DNA of 5,176 nt from an uncultured Oscillospiraceae bacterium (GTDB lineage: Bacteria > Bacillota > Clostridia > Oscillospirales > Oscillospiraceae), in contig CAKTBC010000119.1 of NCBI GenBank assembly GCA_934533005.1, positions 1 to 5,176 of the forward strand. The letters are read 5' to 3'. This document shows, one piece after another, positions 1-5,176 of this stretch; the first letter of the stretch is position 1, and each line of letters opens with the position of its first letter. The notes under the pieces were generated by a model that was not told where the DNA came from, searched no databases, and was given only the letters and a program-made list of their open reading frames with translations. The position numbers and the translations under genes are program-made.

Positions 1-323
1 TCGCCCGTGCCGGTTTCGAGCGCCTGCTGGATCTCCTCGCGCTCGAGATGGTTTTCCATGCGCGAGACGTCCGCCTCGGTGTCGAAGAGCACCGTGCCGT
101 CCGCGTCGATCCAGGTGACGCGGTAGTCGCCGGTCAAAAGGCCGGTGAAGTAGTCCTTGCCGCTGAGCGCCACGCCCTGCGCGGCGAGCGCCGTTTCCGC
201 GTGCAGCTGCTTCATCTGCACGCCGGTAAAGTAGTTATAGGATACGCCCATGATAAAGACGAGCGACGCGACGAACACCGCGAGCGCCGCGCCCCAGATG
301 GCGGTGAATATCTTCCGGCTCAT
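1..323 (-). CDS. Sensor histidine kinase, N-terminal part (PhoR-like), cut by window edge
   Basis: This is the membrane sensor partner of the response regulator just upstream. Only the first 107 residues are present; the gene runs off the left edge. The ATG at 323-321 overlaps the regulator's TGA in an ATGA arrangement, and a Shine-Dalgarno GGAGGG lies 6 nt upstream, so the start is well supported. Residues about 7-31 form one hydrophobic membrane segment (ending GVSYNYF). It is followed by an extracytoplasmic segment containing RVTWIDADGTVLFDTEADV and then MENHLEREEIQQALETGTG. That pattern is what I know from the extracytoplasmic PAS-like sensor domain of PhoR-type kinases in Clostridia. The HAMP, cytoplasmic PAS, HisKA and ATPase domains are outside the window, so kinase function is inferred from the sensor region and the operon. 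The phosphate-sensing assignment is plausible but not shown; another cell-envelope signal is possible. Confidence 0.85.
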   Translation of the reverse strand, partial: MSRKIFTAIWGAALAVFVASLVFIMGVSYNYFTGVQMKQLHAETALAAQGVALSGKDYFTGLLTGDYRVTWIDADGTVLFDTEADVSRMENHLEREEIQQALETGTG

Positions 324-991
324 TTCGCGCCCTCCATTTTATAGCCGACGCCGCGCACCGTTTCGATGAGACTGCCGCATTCGGCGAGCTTCGTGCGCAG
401 TGTGCCGACGTGCACGTCCACGGTGCGCGTCTCCCCGGCGTAATCGGCGTCCCACACGCGCGAGAGCAGCGCTTCGCGCGAGAACACCTGCCCGATGTTT
501 TCGAGAAAGAGCTTCAAAAGCTCGTATTCCTTGAGCGTGAGCGAGACGGGACGGTCGTTCACCGTGACGGCATGGCGGCCTTCGTCGAGCGTGACGCCGC
601 CGCAGGAGAGCACCCCGGACGGCTGGCGCGCCGTGCGGCGCAGTACCGCGCGGATGCGCGAGACCATTTCCATCATGCCGAAGGGCTTGGCGAGATAGTC
701 GTCCGCGCCGGTGTCCAGCCCGACGACCTTGTCGTATTCACTGCCGCGGGCGGTGGCGAGTATGACGGGGAGCTGCGCCGTGAGCGGGGAGGAGCGCAGA
801 TTTTTCAGTATTTCGAGACCGTCCTCGCCGGGGAGCATGATGTCGAGCAGCACAAGATCCGGCACATGCTCGCGCATGGCCTCCCAGAACGCACCGCTTT
901 CGGCAAAGCCCCGCGCCTCAAAGCCGGACGCGCGCAGCGTATAGAGCACCAGCTCGCGGATGCTGGCGTCGTCTTCCACACAATATATCAT
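320..991 (-). CDS. OmpR/PhoB-family response regulator (winged-helix)
   Basis: This is a 223-residue DNA-binding response regulator, the normal length for the family. The receiver domain covers residues 1-118. The acidic pocket is E6-D7-D8, the phospho-acceptor is D50 (in LVLLDIMLPGEDG), the switch threonine is T80 (VILATA) and the conserved lysine is K102 (LAKPF). A short linker leads to the OmpR-type winged helix at about 127-220, with LTLKEYELLKLFLEN, the VFSREALLSRVW segment, the recognition-helix region RTVDVHVGTLRTKL and the closing wing RGVGYKM. The ATG at 991 was chosen because AGAGGGGG stands 7 nt upstream; the frame stays open far upstream, but through repeats and across gerAB. The kinase gene follows with a 4-nt overlap, so the two are translationally coupled partners. 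The closest family match by eye is PhoB/PhoP, the phosphate-starvation regulator. There are no phosphate transport genes in view to confirm this, so no symbol is given. Confidence 0.95.
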   Translation of the reverse strand: MIYCVEDDASIRELVLYTLRASGFEARGFAESGAFWEAMREHVPDLVLLDIMLPGEDGLEILKNLRSSPLTAQLPVILATARGSEYDKVVGLDTGADDYLAKPFGMMEMVSRIRAVLRRTARQPSGVLSCGGVTLDEGRHAVTVNDRPVSLTLKEYELLKLFLENIGQVFSREALLSRVWDADYAGETRTVDVHVGTLRTKLAECGSLIETVRGVGYKMEGAK

Positions 992-1012
992 AAGGACGCC
1001 CCCTCTCATTAT

Positions 1013-1076
1013 CGAGCTTATCATACTATATGAAAGGTAAAGAGGGAAACCCCGATCGTGTAAAATTGAAGTAAAA
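1013..1076 (-). promoter_or_regulatory. Putative promoter of the two-component operon with Pho-box-like direct repeat
   Basis: On the minus strand, TATGAT at 1025-1020 is a good -10 hexamer. It would start transcription near 1013, 22 nt before the regulator ATG, leaving room for the Shine-Dalgarno. The -35 position holds only TTTCCC or TTCCCT (18- or 17-bp spacer), a poor match that is typical of activator-dependent promoters. Upstream, 1076-1059 reads TTTTACTTCAATTTTACA, two TTTTAC units exactly 11 bp apart, at about -63 to -46. A further TTTAC sits at 1041-1037. The 11-bp period and T-rich, AC-ending half-sites are the architecture known for PhoB/PhoP binding boxes. Autoregulation by the adjacent regulator is inferred. 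Confidence 0.45.
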
Positions 1077-1113
1077 TGTAAAAAAGCTGGGGGAGAACGG
1101 TTCTCTCCCCCAG
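1076..1113 (-). terminator. Rho-independent terminator of the gerA operon
   Basis: On the minus strand a GC-rich hairpin spans 1113-1087. Its outer arms CTGGGGGAGA and TCTCCCCCAG (plus-strand 1087-1096 and 1104-1113) pair over 10 bp; alternatively the centre GAGAAC-G-GTTCTC pairs with a small bulge. It is followed at once by GC and six T residues (1085-1080), then ACATTTTA. The plus strand shows no T-run after the hairpin, so termination is one-directional. It lies about 184 nt beyond the gerAB stop and immediately before the promoter of the two-component operon, and so separates the two transcription units. Confidence 0.85.
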
Positions 1114-1289
1114 TCAACGGCGATGCCGCTGACAGCCCCCTCGTCAGATGGGGCCACATAAAAAAGCCTCCCTCTGACGAGGGTCGACTCTCCCCAGCGG
1201 GGAGAGATGTCGCCGAAGGCGACAGAGAGGGGGGTGGGGGTGGCAAAAGCGAAGCTTTTGACGGAGGGAGAGAAATCTGCCAAGCGGCA
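1113..1289. repeat. Mosaic of short GC-rich hairpins (dispersed-repeat-like intergenic element)
   Basis: No gene fits this stretch; it is almost wholly inverted repeats. Seen in order: GTCA/TGDAC-type arms at 1113-1133 are GTCA-A-CGGC, loop GAT, GCCG-C-TGAC with one mismatch. An 11-bp perfect inverted repeat CCCTCGTCAGA / TCTGACGAGGG lies at 1138-1148 and 1173-1183. CTCTCCCC-AGC-GGGGAGAG is at 1188-1206, TGTCGCC-GAA-GGCGACA at 1208-1224, CAAAAGC-GAA-GCTTTTG at 1244-1260, and TGCC-AAGC-GGCA at 1278-1289. The segments GGGGGTGGC before and ACGGAGGGAGAGA after the 1244-1260 stem, with a variable arm around a fixed GAA loop, match a repeat style I recall as abundant in gut Clostridia. GTCGAC at 1183-1188 looks like a join between two units. 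It would be transcribed as the gerA operon's 3' untranslated region. Whether it is a mobile miniature element, a remnant of several insertions or an RNA structure is open. Confidence 0.7.
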
Positions 1290-1296
1290 AAACACA

Positions 1297-2388
1297 TCAA
1301 ATTTTCTTCCTCACCAGCCCGACAACGAACGCGAGCACGAGCACGCCCGCGGCGGAGGCACTGGCGATGGGGACAAGCGTGCGGGAAAGCTCCCGCAGTG
1401 AGAAAGCCGTCGGCGCGCAGAGCGCCCCGGCCACACACGCGAGCGCGAGACACGAGAGCGCCACAACGCCGCGCTGCCGGCCGAGCTTCGGAAAGCACAG
1501 CGTGAGATTGCCGGCCGCCGATTGCAGCAGCGCGCCGAGCAGCAAAAAGTCTGTCACGACCCATTGCGCCACGACAAGCGCCTCCACGCGCTCGAGCAGC
1601 TGGAAAATGCGGATGCAGCGGATCATAACAAAAAATGGATAGTGCATCTCGGCGGTGAGCGATGCGCCGAACGTGCCGACGACCGTGACGCACAGCAGCG
1701 CCGCGAGCGCGCCGAGCGCGAGCAGCGGGCGGTTGAAGGACGCGGCGAGCGGCCCCGGCTCCGTCCGGTCGGAGAGAAAGGCGAGCAGCAACAGGACGCT
1801 CATCGTGCTCAACAGCCACAGCGTGCCGCGCGCGGCATCCCTAACGGTTTCCCGCGACAGCGGCGCGAGATTTGCTGTGTCCAGCCCCGGAAGGCAGAAG
1901 AGGAACACGAAAAGAAATACGAGCGCGAGCAGCGGCAGCGCGATCTCCGCGCAGCGCCCGAGCGTTTTGAGCCGCCCGAGACACGCCGGAACGCACAGCG
2001 CCGCCATCACCGCCATAAAAAGCCACGGCCGGCTTCCCGGATACACCGCCGTCACGAACCGATCGGCCCCGGCGCGCAGCACGAACCCGGCATAGAACAC
2101 CGTCCAGACCGTATAGAGCAGCACCGCCGCCGTGCCGCCGAAACGCCCGAATATACGCAGCAGCGCGCCGCCGAGTCCTTCGCCGGGGAGCCGCTTTCGC
2201 GTCAGACGGCCGAGCAGGAGCCCGGCAAGCGGCAGCGGCACAAGTGCGAGCAGCGCCGAGAGCCACACCGCGCCCCCGGCGCTTCGCACCGCCATGCCCG
2301 GCGTCTGCCGGATGAGCGGCGAGAGCGCCGAAACGAAAAGCAATATCGAAAGCTGGCGGCGGGAAATCCTGTCGGTGCGCTCATCCAT
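1297..2388 (-). CDS. gerAB: Spore germination receptor subunit B (GerAB family, 10-TM)
   Basis: This is the integral membrane B subunit of a GerA-type germinant receptor, a member of the APC transporter superfamily thought to hold the germinant-binding pocket. It has 363 residues, normal for the family. About ten hydrophobic segments are visible near residues 12-28, 39-61, 84-104, 121-139, 146-168, 186-206, 222-241, 266-290, 305-326 and 337-358. Family features are the N-terminal ISRRQLSILLFVSALS with TPGM, the GTFGASLTAEMHYPFFVMIR stretch at about 238-257, and the following RIFQLLERVEALVVAQWVV. The C-terminus ends in basic RKKI. The ATG at 2388 was picked for GGAGGAGAG about 7 nt upstream. 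It overlaps the end of gerAC by 8 nt (ATGGATGA), so the two are coupled. It is the last gene of the operon; the terminator lies downstream at 1113-1076. The germinant cannot be predicted from the sequence. Confidence 0.93.
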   Translation of the reverse strand: MDERTDRISRRQLSILLFVSALSPLIRQTPGMAVRSAGGAVWLSALLALVPLPLAGLLLGRLTRKRLPGEGLGGALLRIFGRFGGTAAVLLYTVWTVFYAGFVLRAGADRFVTAVYPGSRPWLFMAVMAALCVPACLGRLKTLGRCAEIALPLLALVFLFVFLFCLPGLDTANLAPLSRETVRDAARGTLWLLSTMSVLLLLAFLSDRTEPGPLAASFNRPLLALGALAALLCVTVVGTFGASLTAEMHYPFFVMIRCIRIFQLLERVEALVVAQWVVTDFLLLGALLQSAAGNLTLCFPKLGRQRGVVALSCLALACVAGALCAPTAFSLRELSRTLVPIASASAAGVLVLAFVVGLVRKKI

Positions 2389-3508
2389 GCGATCTCTCCT
2401 CCCCGTGGACGCTGCCGTAAATATCATAGGAGCGCTCGAGCACGCTCTCCGTCTGCACGGTCGTGCGCAGCGAGGCGAGAGCGCCCTCGCCCTTTACCTC
2501 CGGCAGCACGCGCCGGAGCTCCAGAAAGTCGGCGTCCAGCGCCTGCGAAGTCTCCACCGCCGCTTCGATCTGCGCCGTAACGGCGCGGGAGAGCTCTTCT
2601 TCCAGCCGCGCGAGCACTTCGGCGTCCGCGGTGTCCGCGCCGGAGGATTCCGTCACCTCCGCGCGGACGCGCACCGCGATTTGGAGCGCTGCCCCTTCCT
2701 CGTCCCGGACAGGGGAGAGGGAGGCCTTCGCCGTGTGGAGCTGGACGGTCACGGTGCCGCCGTCTCCGTCGGAGAGAACGTAGCTCGCCTGCGGCGCGAA
2801 GCCGAGCAGGAGATCCGCGCCGAGCGCGGCGTCCGTATCGAGAAAGCCGCAGAGCGCCGCGCCGCGAAAAACGGCGTACCCGGCCTCGAGCGCAAGCGTC
2901 GTGCCGTCCTCCGCGGCGGGAACGCTTCCCTCCGGCGCGGTCGGGCCGATCGCGCAGGCGAGCGCCGCGCCGCTGCGGTCAAGGCGCGAGGCGATCTCCA
3001 GCACCGTGAAGCAATGCGCGCTGCCCTGCCGCTCGGTGTCCGCCTCGAGCGAGGAGAGCGCCGCGGTGATCTCGCTCTCGCTGCCGTTTCCGGCGATGAG
3101 CGTGTAGGCGCTCTCGCCCTTCACGACGAAGAGCGGCACGCTCAGCTGTGTCTGTGTGCCGCGCTCAAAATAGTCGAGCACCGGCACGATGCCGCCGCGG
3201 GCGCAGTCCTCGCCCACGGCGGCGTACCGGATGTGCCCGAAAAAGAGCTCCTCCCGCGGCGAGAAGTCCTGCAATCGCTGCACGGCGGTCTGGATGCTCG
3301 CGCCGCGCGCGGCGAGCTGCGTGGATACGGCGTCCTCGCTTGCCGCGCCCGAGGAGACGGAGACCGTCATATCCCCGACGCCGCCGTCAAACCCGATCGT
3401 CTGGATGAGCTGCAGGTCCTCAACCTGCCGCGGGTGCGGCAGCGCCGAGCAGCCAGAAAGCAGCGCGAGCGCGGCAAGAGCCGCGCCGAGCCGGGAAAGG
3501 CTTTTCAT
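2381..3508 (-). CDS. gerAC: Spore germination receptor lipoprotein subunit C (Ger(x)C family)
   Basis: This is the lipoprotein C subunit of the receptor, expected on the outer face of the spore inner membrane. It has 375 residues. The N-terminus MKSLSRLGAALAALALLSGC is a lipoprotein signal peptide with lipobox LSGC, placing the lipidated cysteine at residue 20. Family hallmarks follow: RQVEDLQLIQTIGFDGG at 27-43, the GHIRYAAVGEDCARGG and VLDYFERGTQTQLSVPLFVV region at 91-129, and the third-domain entry GYAVFRGAALCGFLD at 210-224. A C-terminal helical stretch (about 294-330) ends in the LRRVLPEV segment. The ATG at 3508 has a near-perfect AAAGGAGG 7 nt upstream and overlaps the gerAA stop as ATGA. 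Mature-domain divergence is high, as is usual for C subunits, but the motifs, length and neighbours agree. The middle region (about 140-205) is less recognisable to me. Confidence 0.93.
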   Translation of the reverse strand: MKSLSRLGAALAALALLSGCSALPHPRQVEDLQLIQTIGFDGGVGDMTVSVSSGAASEDAVSTQLAARGASIQTAVQRLQDFSPREELFFGHIRYAAVGEDCARGGIVPVLDYFERGTQTQLSVPLFVVKGESAYTLIAGNGSESEITAALSSLEADTERQGSAHCFTVLEIASRLDRSGAALACAIGPTAPEGSVPAAEDGTTLALEAGYAVFRGAALCGFLDTDAALGADLLLGFAPQASYVLSDGDGGTVTVQLHTAKASLSPVRDEEGAALQIAVRVRAEVTESSGADTADAEVLARLEEELSRAVTAQIEAAVETSQALDADFLELRRVLPEVKGEGALASLRTTVQTESVLERSYDIYGSVHGEERSHG

Positions 3509-4932
3509 TTCCGATCCTCCTTTCGGAGCGGCGGCCGGAGAAGGGCGCGCCGCAGCGCGCCGGTGCGGGAATCGGTGAGCGGCGAGAGGTAGCTCACGCC
3601 GAGATTTTCCATGTCGCACAGCCGCCACAAAAGGAGCATCAGCCCGGCCATCACGCCGTAAAGCCCGAGCACCACCGCGCCGATCACGAGCGCGACGCGC
3701 CACAGGCGGATCGCCGCGCCGAGCTCCTGGCTCGGCTGGGCGTAGCCCGCGATGCCCGCCATGGCTACTACTATAATAACAATCGGGCTCAAAACCTTCG
3801 CCTCCACCGCGCTCTGCCCGACGATCAGCGCCCCGATGACCGAGACCGTCTGCCCGACCGGGTCGGGGAGACGGATGCCTGCCTCCTGCAAAAGCTCGAA
3901 CGAGAGCAGCATTCCGAGCGTTTCCGCCGCCGTGGAGAACGGCACCGACTGCTTGGAGTCGATGACGCTCTGCAATAATTTATATGGTATCATCTCCTGA
4001 TGGTACATCGCGACCGCCACATACAGCGCCGGGAGCACGAGCGAGAGAAAGAGCGCAAGATAGCGCAGCAGCACGAGCGCCGTGGCAACGGCGGCGTGGC
4101 GCGCCCGGTCCTCCTGCACACGCAGCATATCCGGCAGCGTCGCCGGGAGGAGAAAACCGATGGGCAGCCCGTCGCAGAGCACGCCGATCTTCCCGCGCGC
4201 GAGACCGAGCACGAACCGGTCGGGGCGCTCGGTGTGGATCACCTGCGGGAATACGCCGCGCGGCGGCGGGGCGAGATATTGCTCGATGTCTCCGGCGGCG
4301 AGCACCGCCGGAATATCGGGCAGCGAAAGGCGCGCCTTGATGCGCTCGACGTGCTCCGCCGGGGCAACGCCTTCTATATATAATATATCCACCTTTGTTT
4401 TCGTCTTGGAGCCCACCATCGTCTCCCAGAGCTTGAGCGCTGGCTTCCCGACGCGGCGGCGGAGGAGCGCGGTGTTCACGCGCACAGACTCCACGAAGGC
4501 GTCCTTCGCGCCGAGCACGCTCTTCTCGACTGTCGGCGCGTCCACGCCGCGCTTGTCCCCGGTTTTGACTTCAAAGGTGAGGGCGGTGTGCTCATCGTCG
4601 AAGACGAGCGCAGCATATCCCGCGGCGATGTCCGAGACGGCGTCCGAATAGGAAGTGCGTTTCCTGACGGCGCACGCCCAGATACCGCCCTTGAGCGCAG
4701 CCTCCAGCAGGGCGCTTTCCGAGCGGGCACGCAGCCGCGAGAGCGGATGGACGATCTCATCCGAAATCTGCTCCGCGCTCACGCACCCGTCGAGATAAAA
4801 AAGTGTGAGCGATGTGCCGCCCGCCGAGAGCGCGCGGCTTTCAAAATCGGCGCAGTCAGAAAATTCTTTTTCGATAAATTTCGAGAAATCCCGCCGTGCC
4901 GGCGCGGGATCGGAAGAGAGAAAATCAAACAT
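3505..4932 (-). CDS. gerAA: Spore germination receptor subunit A (GerAA/GerA family)
   Basis: This is the A subunit of the receptor: a large cytosolic N-terminal domain followed by a membrane domain. It has 475 residues from the chosen ATG, close to the usual 480-500. The N-terminal domain (about 1-280) holds TLFYLDGCVS (43-52), VLGAKDAFVESVRVNTALLR (139-158), KTKVDILYIEGVAP (178-191), FPQVIHTERPDR (228-239) and GVLCDGLPIGFLLP (250-263). The membrane domain begins near 281 and carries the very conserved LPALYVAVAMYHQEMIPYKL, PFSTAAETLGMLLSFELLQE, AGIRLPDPVGQTVSVIGALI and the VGQSAVEAKVLSPIVIIVVA run, with further helices at about 412-436. The usual EDYY-like motif before the first helix is replaced by EDRARH (274-279). 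The start is uncertain: ATG 4932 gives the best N-terminus by homology but lacks a clear Shine-Dalgarno. GTG 4959 (with GAGG about 11 nt upstream) and TTG 4998 are in-frame alternatives. It is first in the A-C-B operon and divergent from the rRNA-type promoter. Confidence 0.95.
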   Translation of the reverse strand: MFDFLSSDPAPARRDFSKFIEKEFSDCADFESRALSAGGTSLTLFYLDGCVSAEQISDEIVHPLSRLRARSESALLEAALKGGIWACAVRKRTSYSDAVSDIAAGYAALVFDDEHTALTFEVKTGDKRGVDAPTVEKSVLGAKDAFVESVRVNTALLRRRVGKPALKLWETMVGSKTKTKVDILYIEGVAPAEHVERIKARLSLPDIPAVLAAGDIEQYLAPPPRGVFPQVIHTERPDRFVLGLARGKIGVLCDGLPIGFLLPATLPDMLRVQEDRARHAAVATALVLLRYLALFLSLVLPALYVAVAMYHQEMIPYKLLQSVIDSKQSVPFSTAAETLGMLLSFELLQEAGIRLPDPVGQTVSVIGALIVGQSAVEAKVLSPIVIIVVAMAGIAGYAQPSQELGAAIRLWRVALVIGAVVLGLYGVMAGLMLLLWRLCDMENLGVSYLSPLTDSRTGALRRALLRPPLRKEDRK

Positions 4933-5017
4933 ATGGGAAGTATGTCCAGCGGAAAACACTATATGTAGCGCCTCGAAAAAAAGATGAAATTTCTTCAAAA
5001 AAATCTTTAAAAAAGTG
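4933..5017. other. Divergent intergenic region between gerAA and the rRNA-type promoter
   Basis: Only about 85 bp separate the chosen gerAA ATG from the -35 of the opposing promoter. The stretch is AT-rich with A-tracts, in contrast to the GC-rich genes. Expression of gerA-type operons is known to depend on the forespore sigma factor SigG, so its promoter should lie here or overlap the rRNA core promoter. I see no convincing SigG -35/-10 pair. The in-frame alternative starts for gerAA (GTG 4959, TTG 4998) also lie in this interval and would shrink the space further. Confidence 0.5.
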
Positions 5018-5053
5018 TTGACAAAAGGGGTAAGGGATGTTATATTAGCTAAG
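5018..5053 (+). promoter_or_regulatory. Strong housekeeping promoter of an rRNA-type operon
   Basis: The -35 TTGACA at 5018-5023 is perfect, the spacer is exactly 17 bp, and the -10 TATATT at 5041-5046 matches 5 of 6 positions. The predicted first base is G5053; a G start is the known basis of GTP-sensitive rRNA promoters in Firmicutes. A-tracts at 4997-5003 and 5009-5014 just upstream of the -35 are in the right place for an UP element. The promoter points away from gerAA into the leader at the right end of the window. Confidence 0.85.
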
Positions 5054-5176
5054 CTGTCGCCGAGAGACAGGGCGAAAGAAACGAAAAAGTCTTGAAGAAG
5101 ACAGCAAAAGTTGTGTACCTTGTAAATTGAACAAAGTAAGATAGCTTATGTTTGAATAAGCACCAGAAAGGGTTCT
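5053..5176 (+). ncRNA. Leader of a ribosomal RNA operon (16S gene begins beyond window)
   Basis: No coding sequence with a ribosome binding site starts here. The transcript would carry small stems: CTGTC/GACAG (5054-5058 with 5066-5070), GTCTT-GAAG-AAGAC (5089-5102) and GCTTAT/ATAAGC (5144-5149 with 5156-5161). Between the last two lies GTACCTTGTAAATTGAACAA (5115-5134), which resembles the CTTTGAAAACTGAA-like antitermination/processing element that precedes 16S genes and sits in the 16S-23S spacer of many Firmicutes. With the strong G-starting promoter this makes an rRNA operon the best reading. The 16S 5' end itself (GAGTTTGATCCTGGC) is not in the window, so this stays an inference. A tRNA operon leader is the main alternative. 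Confidence 0.6.

Noticed and set aside
1087..1113. Bidirectional terminator
   Set aside because: On the plus strand the hairpin is followed by TCAACGGCG with no T-run, so only the minus-strand direction is supported.
1113..1289. CRISPR array
   Set aside because: The inverted repeats differ from one another in sequence and length and there are no regularly spaced identical direct repeats.
1026..1295. Minus-strand open frame of 89 residues inside the repeat region
   Set aside because: It consists of the hairpin repeats and the terminator; it has no plausible domain or supported start.
992..1819. In-frame upstream extension of the response regulator to a 499-residue protein
   Set aside because: The extension crosses the hairpin repeat and terminator and lies over gerAB; its translation is low-complexity. 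A strong Shine-Dalgarno and -10 support the ATG at 991 and give the standard family length.
1522..3592. Long plus-strand open frames opposite gerAB and gerAC (up to 486 residues)
   Set aside because: They are Arg/Ala/Glu-rich translations of the complement of GC-rich genes, without recognisable domains, and the opposite strand carries convincing family proteins.
4933..4977. Possible SigG-like promoter for gerAA (CATACTT on the minus strand just before ATG 4932, or CATATAG further up)
   Set aside because: CATACTT would place the start site at the ATG itself, and the partner -35 sequences (ACATA, TCATC) are weak. Without 5' end data it is not supported.
5053..5176. Start of the 16S rRNA gene inside the window
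   Set aside because: The conserved 5' sequence GAGTTTGATCCTGGC is absent up to the last base, so only the leader is present.

Overview
The window reads as a GC-rich, endospore-forming member of the Clostridia, most like the Oscillospiraceae/Ruminococcaceae type of gut anaerobe. Three things point there: a complete GerA-family spore germinant receptor operon, an OmpR/PhoB-type two-component pair, and an intergenic mosaic of short GC-rich hairpins of the kind I recall from such genomes. The last point and the family placement are inference; no species call is possible from the sequence alone.

Layout, read from the right end. At 5018-5053 a near-consensus housekeeping promoter (TTGACA, 17 bp, TATATT) fires rightwards into an AT-rich structured leader (5053-5176). 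The leader looks like the start of a ribosomal RNA operon whose 16S gene begins just outside the window. Head-to-head with it, on the minus strand, lies the operon gerAA (3505-4932), gerAC (2381-3508), gerAB (1297-2388). Its cistrons overlap by 4 and 8 nt and the order is A-C-B. It encodes the three subunits of one germinant receptor: the A subunit with a large cytosolic N-terminal domain and a membrane domain, the C subunit lipoprotein, and the ten-helix B subunit. Together they would sit in the inner membrane of the spore and trigger germination when a small-molecule germinant binds.

After gerAB come about 180 bp of tandem hairpins (1113-1289), a mosaic repeat rather than a gene, and then a good Rho-independent terminator on the minus strand (1076-1113). 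The U-tract side of this terminator runs straight into the promoter region of a second minus-strand operon: an OmpR/PhoB-type response regulator (320-991) overlapping by 4 nt a sensor histidine kinase whose first 107 residues are in the window (323 to beyond position 1). An 18-bp direct repeat with 11-bp period at 1059-1076 resembles a Pho box and suggests phosphate-responsive autoregulation of this pair. That is a hypothesis only.

Nothing here is an obviously new system. The best points for a second look are the hairpin mosaic transcribed as the gerA 3' untranslated region, the compact terminator/Pho-box junction, and the head-to-head packing of a spore-specific operon against an rRNA promoter.
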